Shown: positions 53,837 through 62,973 of the stretch, piece after piece
How positions within the stretch are numbered: the first letter of the stretch is position 1
How the letters are laid out: every line of letters starts with the position of its first letter
NCBI GenBank assembly: GCA_017745075.1
Contig: JAGIAD010000005.1
Span: 62,001 to 126,000, forward strand
DNA length: 64,000 nucleotides
Direction of reading: 5' to 3'
Source of the DNA: Sphingobacteriaceae bacterium
GTDB lineage: Bacteria; Bacteroidota; Bacteroidia; Sphingobacteriales; Sphingobacteriaceae
Made by a program: the position numbers and the translations under genes
Notes under the pieces: model-generated
Database searches by the model: none
Told to the model about the DNA's origin: nothing
The model's input: the letters and a program-made list of their open reading frames with translations, nothing else

Positions 53837-54772
53837 TTATTTCAGTTTTTCGTTTATCAACTGAATTATTTTCTCCTTTTCATCGGGTTCAAACCAGTTA
53901 ATTTCCCCATCTCTCCTAAACCAGGTAAGCTGGCGCTTTGCAAAACGGCGGGTATTTTGCTTAATCGCAGTAATGGCATCTTCCAATGATAATTTTCCGT
54001 CCAGGTAATCGAAAAGTTCACTGTAACCAACAGTATTTAGTGCGTTATGGTGTTTAAATGGGGTAAGTGCTTTCACTTCGTCCAATAAGCCTGCTGCAAT
54101 CATTTTATCCACCCTGCTGTTAATCCTATCATATAAAACAGCCCTGTCGGTATTAAGACCGATTTTAATGATGTTAAATGGTCTTTCCTTTTTGGTAGCC
54201 GATAGCATGGAGGAAAGTTTTTGTCCTGTTGACAGGGAAACCTCCAAACCCCTGATCATTCTTTGTGGATTCTGCTGATCTACTTTTGCGAAATATTCGG
54301 GATCTAAATGCGCCAGTTGGCTTTGTATAGCAGCTATGCCTTCTTCTTCGAATTGTCTGTTCAGTTTTTCCCTGATGGATAGATCAATATCGGGCATTTC
54401 ATCCAAACCATTAATCAGGGCATTTACATACAAGCCTGATCCCCCAACCATAATGGCAAGATCGTGCTTTTCGAAAATTTCTTCGAGTTTTTTCAGGCCC
54501 TCTACTTCAAAATCGCCTGTACTGAACAGCTGTGTTACGGAATGTGAATCTATAAAATGATGTTTTGCAGCAGCTAATTCCTCTGCTTCAGGCTTGGCAG
54601 TGCCTATTGCCATTTCCTTAAAAAACTGGCGCGAATCTGCAGAAATAATTTCTGTACCGAAATGCCGGGCAATCTGAATGCCCAGGGCTGTTTTACCTAT
54701 CGCCGTTGGACCAACAATAGAGATTAACGTTTTAAGTCTTTTAGGTGAAGATGATTTAACCGTTGACATCAT
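53837..54772 (-). CDS. miaA: tRNA dimethylallyltransferase MiaA
   Basis: MiaA puts a dimethylallyl group on A37 of tRNAs that read codons starting with U. The 311-residue protein has the P-loop GPTAIGKT (about 20-27), the SADSRQFFKEMAIGTAKP block, the DPEYFAKVDQQNPQRMIRGLEV region and the C-terminal QNTRRFAKRQLTWFRRD. Length is normal. Confidence 0.96.
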   Translation of the reverse strand: MMSTVKSSSPKRLKTLISIVGPTAIGKTALGIQIARHFGTEIISADSRQFFKEMAIGTAKPEAEELAAAKHHFIDSHSVTQLFSTGDFEVEGLKKLEEIFEKHDLAIMVGGSGLYVNALINGLDEMPDIDLSIREKLNRQFEEEGIAAIQSQLAHLDPEYFAKVDQQNPQRMIRGLEVSLSTGQKLSSMLSATKKERPFNIIKIGLNTDRAVLYDRINSRVDKMIAAGLLDEVKALTPFKHHNALNTVGYSELFDYLDGKLSLEDAITAIKQNTRRFAKRQLTWFRRDGEINWFEPDEKEKIIQLINEKLK

Positions 54773-54837
54773 TATTTTAAAAGAAAAAGTCAGATATGCT
54801 TTATACCTGACTTAAGTTTTTTATAATTTGTTTAAGT

Positions 54838-54864
54838 AGATGCTGAAATAAATTCAGCATGACG
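54838..54864. repeat. REP-like dispersed palindrome, copy C
   Basis: AGATGCTGAA and TTCAGCAT pair around ATAAA, followed by GACG. It is the reverse-complement form of the CGTCATGCTGAA family, directly after the next gene's stop. Confidence 0.7.
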
Positions 54865-54874
54865 ATAAAGAAGA

Positions 54875-55522
54875 TTAATAATCATCTTTATGACTATCTT
54901 CATCGTAGTGATCATTGTCTGAAAACTCATCGCCAAATTCATCTTCTTCGTTTTCTTCCTCTTCGTCCCTTTCTTCTTCGTTAATACCCATATCGCCCAT
55001 TGCTTCAAGCTCATCGGTATCTTCAGGTACAAAATCCATTTCGTTAAGGAAATCAAATTCACTTGCCGCCGCTGCAGCTCCTCTTGGATCAACTGACTGC
55101 GGACTATTTTGCTCCATAATTTTTGGTGCTTCGCCACTGCTTTTGGCCAAAAATGGGTATTCGATATTAGGATCGGCATCCAAAATGATTTTTACCAGTT
55201 CAACGTGAAAATCATAAGGACGGTCGAAATTATATGTGTAATAAAATTTTTGGTGCGGATCTTCAATAAAACCGCTTAATTTAGAATTTTCCATTAAAAC
55301 TACACGGTCTTTTTTACGCTCGCTAGGTAAATAAGCGATTTCATCACCTTTTAACCAGTTATCGGTGCTTACATAAAAAGACGAAGATTTTTCGGCGTTA
55401 TAACCTGTAGAGCGGTGGATAGCCTTGTGCAGGTCTTCAAATGTTTGGTTTGATTTAATGTCGATCTCTCTTACAACATCATCAAAATCTTCGAAAGTAA
55501 TTCTAAATTTATAAATAGCCAT
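54875..55522 (-). CDS. pRiA4b ORF-3 / IS1096-passenger family protein
   Basis: I start at MAIYKFRITFEDFDD (215 residues); the longer frame adds a leader from non-coding DNA. The N-terminal 130 residues have the family pattern YKFRITFEDFDDVVREIDI, TFEDLHKAIHRSTGY and KFYYTYNFDRPYDFHVELV. The last 70 residues are strongly acidic (EEERDEEEENEEDEFGDEF), which is unusual for the family. Despite the name no transposon is present. The function is unknown. Confidence 0.8.
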   Translation of the reverse strand: MAIYKFRITFEDFDDVVREIDIKSNQTFEDLHKAIHRSTGYNAEKSSSFYVSTDNWLKGDEIAYLPSERKKDRVVLMENSKLSGFIEDPHQKFYYTYNFDRPYDFHVELVKIILDADPNIEYPFLAKSSGEAPKIMEQNSPQSVDPRGAAAAASEFDFLNEMDFVPEDTDELEAMGDMGINEEERDEEEENEEDEFGDEFSDNDHYDEDSHKDDY

Positions 55523-55621
55523 TATTGTATTTTGGAACCGTAAAAATAAAGTTAATTTATAACTACCACAAACATCAAATGCCATAAAAGGCATCCTAAG
55601 TTTGTAATTGGGGCAATTAAA

Positions 55622-57028
55622 TTATTTATTAACAGGATTTAATCCCATTTGTTTTGCCTGATTGAGCATAAAATCGAATGCTTCCAGGTAATCGTTTTTG
55701 ATTTCGCCTTCCAGTATGGCTTCACGGATGGCATTTTTAATTATACCAACTTCTTTTCCTGCCTCAAGCCCGAAAGTTTCCATAATGTCGTTACCTGTAA
55801 TTGGCGGCTGCCAGTTCCTGATTTTATCGCGTTCTTCCACATCCTTGAGTTTTTGTTTTACAAGCTCAAAGTTGTTTCTGTATTTTGTTTTTTTGTACTC
55901 ATTTTTAGTGGTTACATCGGCATTGCAGAGTAACATCAAACTTTCGATTTCTTCGCCGGCATCAAAAAGTAATCGCCTAACGGCCGAATCGGTTACAGTT
56001 TCCTGTGCCAAAACAATAGGGCGTAAATGAAGCTGCACCAGTTTTTGCACATACTTCATTTTTTCATTTAAGGGAAGCTTTAATTGTGCGAAAATTTTCG
56101 GTACCATGCGGGCGCCGCGGTCTTCATGTCCATGGAAAGTCCAGCCATGGCCCTCTTCAAAGCGTTTAGTCGCCGGTTTGGCAATATCGTGCAGAATAGC
56201 TGCCCAGCGCAACCATAAATCATCAGTAGTTTCGCAAATATTATCCAGTACCTCTAAAGTATGGTAGAAATTATCTTTATGGCCTTTACCCTTAATAAAT
56301 TCTACCCCATAAAGTTGCGCCATTTGAGGGAAAATTAAATGTAATAACCCTGTGTAGAAAAGGTGTCTAAAGCCTACTGATGGTTTTTTAGATAAGATGA
56401 TTTTATTCAGCTCATCAGTAATCCGTTCTTTGGATACAATGCTAATACGCTGTTTCTGTGTTTTAATGGCCTGAAGTGCTGCCGGATCGATATCGAAATT
56501 AAGTTGCGAAGCGAAACGGATGGCCCGCATCATGCGTAATGGATCATCAGAAAAAGTAATTTCCGGATCGAGTGGAGTGCGGATCAGTTTATTTTCCAAA
56601 TCCTTAACGCCATCAAAAGGATCTAAAAGTTCGCCAAAATGCTCAGCATTTAAACTGATTGCCAGTGCATTGATGGTAAAATCTCTGCGGAGCTGATCAT
56701 CTTCTAAAGTACCGTCTTCAACAATGGGTTTGCGCGAATCTGAGCGATAAGATTCTTTTCTGGCGCCTACAAACTCGACCTCTAAATCCTGATATTTAAT
56801 GTTTGCGGTTCCAAAGTTCTTAAATACAGCTACTTTAGTGTTTAATTTCCGTCCTACGGCTTCGGCATATTCGATTCCGCTGCCTACCACCACCACATCA
56901 ATATCTTTTGACGGACGGTTTAAAAATAAATCGCGCACAAAACCGCCTATTACATAGGCTTCGGTATTGTTCTTATCTGCTATGGCAGATAAGGTTTTAA
57001 ATATGGGGTTTTGTAGGTGTTGTTGCAT
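55622..57028 (-). CDS. cca: CCA-adding/tRNA nucleotidyltransferase with HD domain
   Basis: This enzyme adds or repairs the 3' CCA of tRNAs. The 468-residue protein has the class II nucleotidyltransferase head [22 protein letters not shown] (about 28-49, with the DxD pair), the [11 protein letters not shown] and [17 protein letters not shown] motifs, then an HD domain with [14 protein letters not shown]. The tRNAs in this window lack encoded CCA, so the enzyme is needed. Poly(A) polymerase is the alternative. Confidence 0.93.
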   Translation of the reverse strand: MQQHLQNPIFKTLSAIADKNNTEAYVIGGFVRDLFLNRPSKDIDVVVVGSGIEYAEAVGRKLNTKVAVFKNFGTANIKYQDLEVEFVGARKESYRSDSRKPIVEDGTLEDDQLRRDFTINALAISLNAEHFGELLDPFDGVKDLENKLIRTPLDPEITFSDDPLRMMRAIRFASQLNFDIDPAALQAIKTQKQRISIVSKERITDELNKIILSKKPSVGFRHLFYTGLLHLIFPQMAQLYGVEFIKGKGHKDNFYHTLEVLDNICETTDDLWLRWAAILHDIAKPATKRFEEGHGWTFHGHEDRGARMVPKIFAQLKLPLNEKMKYVQKLVQLHLRPIVLAQETVTDSAVRRLLFDAGEEIESLMLLCNADVTTKNEYKKTKYRNNFELVKQKLKDVEERDKIRNWQPPITGNDIMETFGLEAGKEVGIIKNAIREAILEGEIKNDYLEAFDFMLNQAKQMGLNPVNK

Positions 57029-57038
57029 AAAATTGTTT

Positions 57039-57062
57039 CGTCATGCTGAATTTATTTCAGTG
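57039..57062. repeat. REP-like dispersed palindrome, copy D
   Basis: CGTCATGCTGAATTTATTTCAG matches copy A almost exactly, but the right arm is cut short (TG instead of CAT). It sits just upstream of cca. Confidence 0.6.
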
Positions 57063-57135
57063 TAATATAAAACCAAAAAAATAAACCAGGTGACGAATGA
57101 CTTAATGATGCGAAATTAATAAAAACTATTGAGGC

Positions 57136-57702
57136 TTACTTCCTGATAAATTCAAACTGTCCGCCTGAAGAAAGCTTCATAATGGTAGAAGGTTTTCTGT
57201 TGCTCCGGTTTTCCTGTTCAAAATCTACTACATAATCAACCGCGGCAAGAATAGCGGGATCAATATCATCGAAGAATTTTGGCGAAGGCTGTCCGCTCAA
57301 ATTTGCAGAGGTTGATACGATGGGTTTCCGGAAACGCTGAATTAAAGGGGTGCAAAAATCGTGTTTAACAATCCTGACACCTACACTGCCATCTGCATTG
57401 ATTACATTTTGGGCCAGGTTTTTAGCACCTGAAAAAATGATGGTCAGCGGGCTTTCAGCATATTCGATCAGATCGTAAGCCACATCAGGTATTTCGGTAA
57501 CATAACTCTGCAGTTTGCTGTCTACATCAAGTAACACAATTAAGCTTTTTTCGGCCGGTCTGTTTTTAATTTTTAGTAGTTTATCAACAGCCGCTTCATT
57601 TGTCGCATCACAGCCTAACCCCCAAATGGTATCAGTAGGATATAAAATCACCCCTCCTGATTTTAATACTTCTAAAGCTTTGTTAATCTCGTCTCTTAAC
57701 AT
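57136..57702 (-). CDS. tsaC: L-threonylcarbamoyladenylate synthase
   Basis: TsaC/Sua5 makes threonylcarbamoyl-AMP for t6A modification of tRNAs reading ANN codons. The 188-residue YrdC-fold protein has VILYPTDTIWGLGCDA (about 19-34), KIKNRPAEKSLIVLL, and PIVSTSANLSGQPSP. It lacks the extra Sua5 C-terminal domain, so it is the short TsaC type. A -7 box lies only 5 nt before the start codon, which suggests a leaderless or near-leaderless mRNA. Confidence 0.93.
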   Translation of the reverse strand: MLRDEINKALEVLKSGGVILYPTDTIWGLGCDATNEAAVDKLLKIKNRPAEKSLIVLLDVDSKLQSYVTEIPDVAYDLIEYAESPLTIIFSGAKNLAQNVINADGSVGVRIVKHDFCTPLIQRFRKPIVSTSANLSGQPSPKFFDDIDPAILAAVDYVVDFEQENRSNRKPSTIMKLSSGGQFEFIRK

Positions 57703-57706
57703 CTTG

Positions 57707-57714
57707 CAAAGTTA
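57707..57714 (-). promoter_or_regulatory. -7 box immediately upstream of tsaC
   Basis: The minus strand reads TAACTTTG, matching TAnnTTTG. The box ends 4-5 nt before the start codon, so the transcript would begin at or near the ATG. Confidence 0.45.
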
Positions 57715-58108
57715 ATTTATTAACAGGAAGTTAAATAATCTATCCATAAAAGAATTTTACGGCAGCTGCGTATTATTGATCAGTTATATTCTTCTCATTA
57801 TGGAAAAGGAATAGAATGTAAGACCTGGACTGACTCAACCAACCGTACATGTTAAATGCTATTAAAAGCGTTAAGGCTAAAAAAGATTTTGGAGGCAAAA
57901 CAGGTCTTATCAGAATATGTGTCCATTACGAATTCAGCGATTAATCCAATTATAAAATATTTAGTCTGAGTAATATAACGTTAAAACATAGTCAAACAGA
58001 AATCGTTTTATACTTAACAATCTAATTGTAAAAAATTTAAATGTTTTAATATTTGGCTTACAAAATCGTTATATTTATGTTAGGTTATTTATACAAAAGC
58101 GCACAAAA
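57715..58108. other. Divergent upstream region of tsaC and the DUF4136 gene
   Basis: No gene or repeat is seen. Near 58053-58078, TTGGC and TATATTTA give a weak -33/-7 pair for the plus-strand lipoprotein gene. The rest is A/T-rich. Confidence 0.35.
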
Positions 58109-58666
58109 ATGAAAACAGCACAAAAATTATTAATGCTTTTTACAGTGGTATTGGCATTAGCAGGATGTACAACACTCCGTACCGCATCTGACTATGATAA
58201 AAACGTTGATTTAAGCGGTTACAGAACTTACAATTTTTACGATAAAGGTATAGCCAGGATTAAGCTTAACAATTTAGACAAGCGCAGGTTAATGGCTGCG
58301 GTTGAATCTGAAATGAACGCAAAGGGATTTACAAAATCAGACCGGCCAGATCTACTGGTTAACCTGGTTGTAGTAGCCAGAGAAAAAACTGACGTTTATG
58401 GTCCGGCTTACTATGGTGGCTGGGGTTGGGGCTGGCGCGGCGGCTGGGGAAATCCTTTCTGGGGCGGCGGCGGAACCTATGTAAACCAATATATTGATGG
58501 TACCATTATTATCGATTTCCTTGACCCAGCTAAAAAGATTTTATTCTGGCATGGACAGGGATCAGGTTTTAACCTCGACAACTTTAACAAAAGAGAACAA
58601 CGTTTGTACACTGGTGTAAAAGAAATATTGGCGCAATATCCTCCAACTGTGACTGCTGCTAAATAA
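58109..58666 (+). CDS. DUF4136 lipoprotein
   Basis: The 185-residue protein has a lipoprotein signal with the lipobox LAGC (Cys20) and the DUF4136 opening SDYDKNVDLSGYRTYNFYDKG. A Trp/Gly-rich surface loop GGWGWGWRGGWGNPFWGGGG sits in the middle. The C-terminus has REQRLYTGVKEILAQYPP. The function is unknown. It is probably anchored in the outer membrane. Confidence 0.88.
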   Translation: MKTAQKLLMLFTVVLALAGCTTLRTASDYDKNVDLSGYRTYNFYDKGIARIKLNNLDKRRLMAAVESEMNAKGFTKSDRPDLLVNLVVVAREKTDVYGPAYYGGWGWGWRGGWGNPFWGGGGTYVNQYIDGTIIIDFLDPAKKILFWHGQGSGFNLDNFNKREQRLYTGVKEILAQYPPTVTAAK

Positions 58667-58689
58667 GCTGTAAAATATTAAATAACAAG

Positions 58690-58730
58690 AGGGCTGTTGA
58701 ATTTTTAATTAAATTTCAGCCCTTTTTCTT
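58690..58730 (+). terminator. Terminator of the DUF4136 gene
   Basis: GGGCTGTTGAATTT and AAATTTCAGCCC pair imperfectly and are followed by TTTTTC. Confidence 0.8.
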
Positions 58731-58797
58731 TATTAACACAAGTTCGATTAGTATTAGGTTATAATGATTGCTTTTAATAGCTCCTTTACCTATTGCG

Positions 58798-58928
58798 GTC
58801 GTCATGCTGAACTTTTTTCAGCATCTTTCCTGCTATTAAAGACCCTGAAATGAATTACCTTCGGTGAGCTCGCTTAAGGCTCGGTTTACTACGTAGCTTT
58901 CCGCTGCGCTACAGGTCAGGGTGACGAC
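58798..58928. repeat. REP-like composite element, copy E
   Basis: It begins GGTCGTCATGCTGAAC with the hairpin ATGCTGAA/TTCAGCAT, then holds GACCCTGAAATGAA and a GC-rich block, and ends CAGGGTGACGAC. The outer arms GTCGTCA/TGACGAC are complementary. It is the longest member of the family here (about 130 bp) and fills the gap between two convergent genes. Confidence 0.65.
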
Positions 58929-58970
58929 ATTCATAAAAAAATATATTGTAATATATTTAAAAATATATAA

Positions 58971-60092
58971 TTAATGTAATGATTGAAGAGATAGGTAACA
59001 ATCCATTAATTGCTTTGTAACAACTGAACTGTTAAACTTTTGAACAAATTCTAACCCTTTTTCCTTCATTTCTTTTTGAAGACCAGGGTTTTCCAGAATT
59101 TGATTGATGGATTTTGCCAATCCCTCGGCGTCATTTGGCGAAATATATAAGCTATTTGGTCCGCCGGCTTCTTCCAGGCACGAGCCTGTGGCTGCAACCA
59201 CAGGAACGCCCGAATACAAAGACTCAATAATAGGAATGCCAAAACCCTCATAAAATGAAGGATAAACAAAAACGCTGGCCATTTGGTAAATGCCCGGCAG
59301 ATCGGCAAAAGGAATATTTTTTAAGAAAATGATCCGGTTCTTTAAACCGAGTTTTTCGATTTCCTTTTCTACTGTTTTAAAATATCCCGTTTGTTTACCT
59401 ATCACTACAAGTTTATAATCCTCATTAACATTTTTTAAAGCCTGCACTGCCAGTTTCAGATTTTTACGTTCTTCAATGGTGCCAACGTTCAGGATGTATT
59501 TTTCAGGTAATTTATAGGTTGCCTTGATGCGGCTTAAGGTTTCTTTTGGAAAAGGGGTTTTAAAACTGTCGTCACAGCTTTGGTAAATCACCTGTATTTT
59601 TTCTGGATCGATTCCATATAATTCAATAATATCCTTTTTTGTTTTTTCGCTGATGGCGATAATTTTATTGGCATTTTTACAGGCCGATTTACTTTTCCAC
59701 CGGTATAATTGCCTGTCGATAAATTTGTAGTATTGAGGAAAACGAAGAAAAATCAGGTCGTGAATGGTAACGATTGATTTAATCCTGGTATGTTGTATGG
59801 CCAATGGAATTTCGTGACTAAGGCCATGAAAAATCTGGCATCCATCCTGGTTTAAATCTTTAATGATATTCAAGGTTCTCCATAGAAACGGACCATTTTT
59901 AGGGAGCTTAAGTTCGATGTTATCTTTTTTAAAAAAAGCATCGATCTGCTTGGCCTGTTTTACTTTTGGCGAATAAACCAGGTATTCGTGTTCGGGAAAC
60001 TGATATGCCAAATGCTCAATTAAAGCCCGGCTGTAATTGCCCAATCCGGTTAAATTATTGGCTGCACGTTTGCCATCGAATCCTATTTTCAT
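58971..60092 (-). CDS. Glycosyltransferase family 1/4 protein
   Basis: I start at MKIGFDGKRAANNLTG (373 residues). It is a GT-B fold enzyme with the N-terminal acceptor half and the C-terminal nucleotide-sugar half: ILNVGTIEERKNLK, VVIGKQTGYF, FVYPSFYEGFGIPIIESLYSGVPVVAA with the retaining-type EX7E Glu pair. It probably adds a sugar (often mannose) to a surface polysaccharide or glycolipid. It is alone here, not in a capsule cluster, so the acceptor is unknown. Confidence 0.9.
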   Translation of the reverse strand: MKIGFDGKRAANNLTGLGNYSRALIEHLAYQFPEHEYLVYSPKVKQAKQIDAFFKKDNIELKLPKNGPFLWRTLNIIKDLNQDGCQIFHGLSHEIPLAIQHTRIKSIVTIHDLIFLRFPQYYKFIDRQLYRWKSKSACKNANKIIAISEKTKKDIIELYGIDPEKIQVIYQSCDDSFKTPFPKETLSRIKATYKLPEKYILNVGTIEERKNLKLAVQALKNVNEDYKLVVIGKQTGYFKTVEKEIEKLGLKNRIIFLKNIPFADLPGIYQMASVFVYPSFYEGFGIPIIESLYSGVPVVAATGSCLEEAGGPNSLYISPNDAEGLAKSINQILENPGLQKEMKEKGLEFVQKFNSSVVTKQLMDCYLSLQSLH

Positions 60093-60097
60093 TGTTG

Positions 60098-60150
60098 TAA
60101 AGTTGCAGGTTGGAATGTTGAAACGTTGCAACATTCCAACCTTTCAACAA
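60098..60150. repeat. Reiterative hairpin between dapD and the glycosyltransferase
   Basis: GGTTGGAATGTT and AACATTCCAACC form a perfect 12-bp stem around GAAACGTTGC, with flanking TTG/CAA words. It has no T-run on the coding side. It lies inside the probable dapD-glycosyltransferase unit. Confidence 0.7.
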
Positions 60151-60154
60151 TTTC

Positions 60155-60973
60155 TTAAACAGCTACATTATTTTCCCTTAACGCATCGTTAAGTGAGGTT
60201 TTTTTATCAGTACTTTCTTTACGTTTTCCGATAATTAATGCACAAGGTACCTGAAATTCGCCCGCAGGGAATTTTTTGGTATAACTTCCTGGAATTACAA
60301 CGGAACGTGCAGGAACAACGCCTTTATATTCAACAGGTGTTGGGCCGGTAACATCGATAATTTTGGTCGACGCCGTTAATACAACATTGGCTCCAAGCAC
60401 TGCTTCTCTTTCTACTTTAACGCCTTCTACCACAATGGCTCTTGAACCTAAGAAAGCATCATCTTCTATAATTACCGGAGCAGCCTGTACCGGTTCTAAA
60501 ACACCACCAATGCCTACACCACCACTTAAGTGTACCCGTTTACCAATCTGCGCACAAGAACCAACGGTAGCCCAGGTATCAACCATGGTACCTTCATCAA
60601 CATAAGCGCCAATATTAACATACGATGGCATCATGATTACACCTTTTGCCAAAAACGAACCGTAACGCGCGCTGGCCATAGGCACAACGCGAACACCTGT
60701 TGCTTTGTAATCGGTTTTTAATTCCATTTTATCATGGTAAACAAAAGGACCATTTTTAATTTCTTTCATCTCACGGATCGGGAAATATAAAATTACCGCC
60801 TTTTTTACCCATTCATTAATGCCCCAAGAGTTTAAAACTGGTTCTGCAACACGGATTTCGCCTTTATCTAAACCCTGAACTACAGTTTCGATGGCTTCGC
60901 AATAGTTGCTATATTGTAAAAGGGTTCTGTCTTCCCAAGCGGCTTCAATTAATTTCTTTAAATCTGAATACAT
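60155..60973 (-). CDS. dapD: 2,3,4,5-tetrahydropyridine-2,6-dicarboxylate N-succinyltransferase
   Basis: DapD succinylates tetrahydrodipicolinate in the succinylase route to meso-diaminopimelate and lysine. The 272-residue protein (E. coli 274) has the N-terminal helical part with LDKGEIRVAEP and the left-handed beta-helix with hexapeptide repeats: MPSYVNIGAYVDEGTMVDTWATVGSCAQIGKRVHLSGGVGIGG in continuous order. Its start is well supported. It shows that this organism uses the succinylase branch, and DAP also feeds the peptidoglycan system at 1.7-7.5 kb. Confidence 0.96.
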   Translation of the reverse strand: MYSDLKKLIEAAWEDRTLLQYSNYCEAIETVVQGLDKGEIRVAEPVLNSWGINEWVKKAVILYFPIREMKEIKNGPFVYHDKMELKTDYKATGVRVVPMASARYGSFLAKGVIMMPSYVNIGAYVDEGTMVDTWATVGSCAQIGKRVHLSGGVGIGGVLEPVQAAPVIIEDDAFLGSRAIVVEGVKVEREAVLGANVVLTASTKIIDVTGPTPVEYKGVVPARSVVIPGSYTKKFPAGEFQVPCALIIGKRKESTDKKTSLNDALRENNVAV

Positions 60974-61015
60974 GATGTTTTTAAATTTTACGCAAAATAA
61001 ATCAATTTTTGCTTA

Positions 61016-61157
61016 TTAAATGGTTAATTGTTTAAATTGTTTGTTCTTTTGGTTAGCTGGTTATTTAATAGATTAACTGGTTAAGTGTTTAAATTGCTTA
61101 ACTGCCGGATTAAGCTTGGTACAATTAACCGATTAAGCAGTTTAAACAATTAACCCT
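61016..61157. repeat. Long reiterative hairpin between dapD and the S4 gene
   Basis: ATGGTTAATTGTTTAAATTG (from about 61019) and CAGTTTAAACAATTAACC (from about 61138) are complementary. Between them, words such as GGTTA, TTTAAATTG and GCTTAACTG repeat on both strands. It is the longest of this class in the window and may hide the promoters of both divergent genes. Confidence 0.65.
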
Positions 61158-61179
61158 AATTGCGTATTTTTGAACCTTT

Positions 61180-61581
61180 ATGACAGAAACAGAAAAACTT
61201 AGGATAGATAAATATTTATGGGCAATCAGGCTGTTTAAAACCAGGAGCCTTGCAACAGATGCCTGTAAAGCCGGAAGAGTAAAGTTGAAAGGACAGAATA
61301 TCAAACCTTCGGCCATTGTAAAAGTTGGCGATGTTTATCAGGTATCGAAAGGCGTTGAGAAGAAAGTTATTGAGGTGGTAGAACTTTCATATAACAGAAC
61401 AGATTCGCCAACAGCCTTAACTAAATATAAGGATCTGACCCCTGTTGAAGAAACACATGCCTTTAAATCGATGTTCCATGCGCCAAGCCTGAAACGCGAT
61501 AGGGGAACGGGCCGTCCAACTAAAAAAGACCGACGTGAAACGGATGATTTATTGGGTGGTATGTTTGAAGAGGAAGATTAG
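61180..61581 (+). CDS. S4-domain RNA-binding protein, HslR/Hsp15-like
   Basis: The 133-residue protein has the S4 motif EKLRIDKYLWAIRLFKTRSLATDACKAGRVKLKG at the N-terminus and a basic tail. Hsp15-type proteins bind stalled 50S subunits that carry peptidyl-tRNA. The C-terminal 40 residues are charged (KDRRETDDLLGGMFEEED) and probably flexible. It overlaps the stop of the convergent EcsC gene by 4 nt. Confidence 0.87.
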   Translation: MTETEKLRIDKYLWAIRLFKTRSLATDACKAGRVKLKGQNIKPSAIVKVGDVYQVSKGVEKKVIEVVELSYNRTDSPTALTKYKDLTPVEETHAFKSMFHAPSLKRDRGTGRPTKKDRRETDDLLGGMFEEED

Positions 61582-62363
61582 TTTTGGGTTTTCAGCTTAC
61601 GGTTTTCAGTTTCCTGCGAACTGCCAACCGCATACGGCAAGCTAAAATACCTCATGCGGTAACTCATCATGGCTGTTTTACCCAGTTTTTCGATCAATTT
61701 ATAATTGGCTACGGCACCAACAGCTGCGCCTACAAAAGGCAGTAATTGAGCCAGTTTGGCTAAATCGATATAATCGCGGTATTGTTGCTGAAAAGTGAGC
61801 CAATCAAACTCATCGATATTGGTAGGTAACTGGTGTGCCTTATCGTCCCAGTTCTGCATTTTAAAAAATACATTCTGGCTTTCTTCCTTACTCGAAAAGG
61901 CCAGTTGAAAAATATGTAAAATGTATAAACGCTCGCGGTAATCTTTAACATCATATCCGTAAACCGCGGCGATATCAAAAAGCATCTTCATTTTAATACC
62001 CAGCAGTAAGGGGAAATCAGCCAGGCTCATTAAAAAGCCACCAGCGCCCGTAATTCCACCTTCTGCAGCACCTGTTTTTTTATAGTTTTCTATTTTTTGT
62101 TTAATTAATGCTTCGCGGTGCATGAAGGTTAAATCAGTAACGGGTTTTGATGTAGTGAATGTAGAACCAAAAAGAACAGCTTTAACCATCTGCTTTATTG
62201 CGGTGGTAATGGCACTATGCACCTTATCCGGAATGTAACTGTTTATTTTCTTCTGAACTTTACCGGTTACTTTACTCAGGAGCGAAGGTTTCTGTAAGGT
62301 TTTAAACTTCCAGAAATCCAGTTCGCTGTTTATTTTTTGCTCGTAATTCATCTTTGTTTTCAT
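61578..62363 (-). CDS. EcsC family protein
   Basis: The 261-residue protein matches the EcsC family: a helical N-terminal part, GGITGAGGFLMSLADFPLLLGIKMKML (a hydrophobic hairpin, about 98-125), and LLPFVGAAVGAVANYKLIEKLGK near the C-terminus. EcsC is named for the Bacillus ecs operon, but its role is unknown. The last 13 or so residues (TENRKLKTQN) are encoded by a repeat-like tract of the reiterative class and may be a recent extension. Confidence 0.82.
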   Translation of the reverse strand: MKTKMNYEQKINSELDFWKFKTLQKPSLLSKVTGKVQKKINSYIPDKVHSAITTAIKQMVKAVLFGSTFTTSKPVTDLTFMHREALIKQKIENYKKTGAAEGGITGAGGFLMSLADFPLLLGIKMKMLFDIAAVYGYDVKDYRERLYILHIFQLAFSSKEESQNVFFKMQNWDDKAHQLPTNIDEFDWLTFQQQYRDYIDLAKLAQLLPFVGAAVGAVANYKLIEKLGKTAMMSYRMRYFSLPYAVGSSQETENRKLKTQN

Positions 62364-62414
62364 AAAACAGACACTTACTAACCAGTATTTGTTTTATGCG
62401 ATATGGATATGTTA

Positions 62415-62891
62415 TTAGTAATCAATCCGCATCGCAGAAGTTTCCCATAACTTAAAGGCCAGTAAAGCTTCATCACGCATCAGTTGGATAACTGGCAGGC
62501 TTCTGTTTTTCATGGGCTTCTCCAGCTCTTCATATATAAATTTGTCACTAAAACCGATGTGCTCGGCATCTGCCTTGGTATTTGCATAATAAATCGTATC
62601 AATTCTTGCCCAATAAATGGCGCCTAAACACATAGGGCAGGGTTCGCAGCTGGTGTAAATTACACAGCCACTTAAATCGAAAGTATTTAATTCGGTACAG
62701 GCCAGCCTGATGGCCGAAACTTCTGCATGCGCAGTTGGATCGTTGGTAGAAGTTACCTTATTAGCCGATTTGGCAATCACCTTGCCGTCTTTTACCACCA
62801 CAGCGCCAAAAGGCCCGCCAATGCTTTCGCTTACATTCCGTACAGAGAGGTCGATGGCCATCTGCATAAATTCCTGATGCTGTTTTTCCAT
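62415..62891 (-). CDS. Guanine deaminase-like nucleoside deaminase
   Basis: The 158-residue protein is a cytidine-deaminase-fold zinc enzyme with HAEVSAIR (His and Glu) and the PCPMCLGAIYWAR zinc motif. The C-terminus (FSDKFIYEELEKPMKNRSLPVIQ) matches B. subtilis GuaD rather than TadA, which supports a purine-base deaminase acting in purine salvage. The segment IGGPFGAVVVKDG is also GuaD-like. Confidence 0.87.
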   Translation of the reverse strand: MEKQHQEFMQMAIDLSVRNVSESIGGPFGAVVVKDGKVIAKSANKVTSTNDPTAHAEVSAIRLACTELNTFDLSGCVIYTSCEPCPMCLGAIYWARIDTIYYANTKADAEHIGFSDKFIYEELEKPMKNRSLPVIQLMRDEALLAFKLWETSAMRIDY

Positions 62892-62920
62892 AGTTTTCTA
62901 ATATCCGAAAAAATCGGCAC

Positions 62921-62956
62921 AAAAAAAATGCCCCGTTTTTAGGCGGGGCATCCTGA
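62921..62956 (-). terminator. Terminator of the OmpH-like gene
   Basis: On the minus strand, ATGCCCCGCC and GGGGCAT pair around TAAAAAC and are followed by a run of T. It lies between the OmpH-like gene and the deaminase gene. Confidence 0.85.
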
Positions 62957-62973
62957 TTTAAATATTTTATCGC

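Noticed and set aside
54832-55179. 115-residue minus-strand frame over the acidic tail of the pRiA4b-like gene
   Set aside because: It is an overlapping frame of a Glu/Asp-rich tract, and the in-frame family protein explains the region.
54875-55522. Mobile element suggested by the IS1096-passenger name
   Set aside because: No transposase, terminal repeats or target duplication flank it; only the protein family name refers to an IS element.
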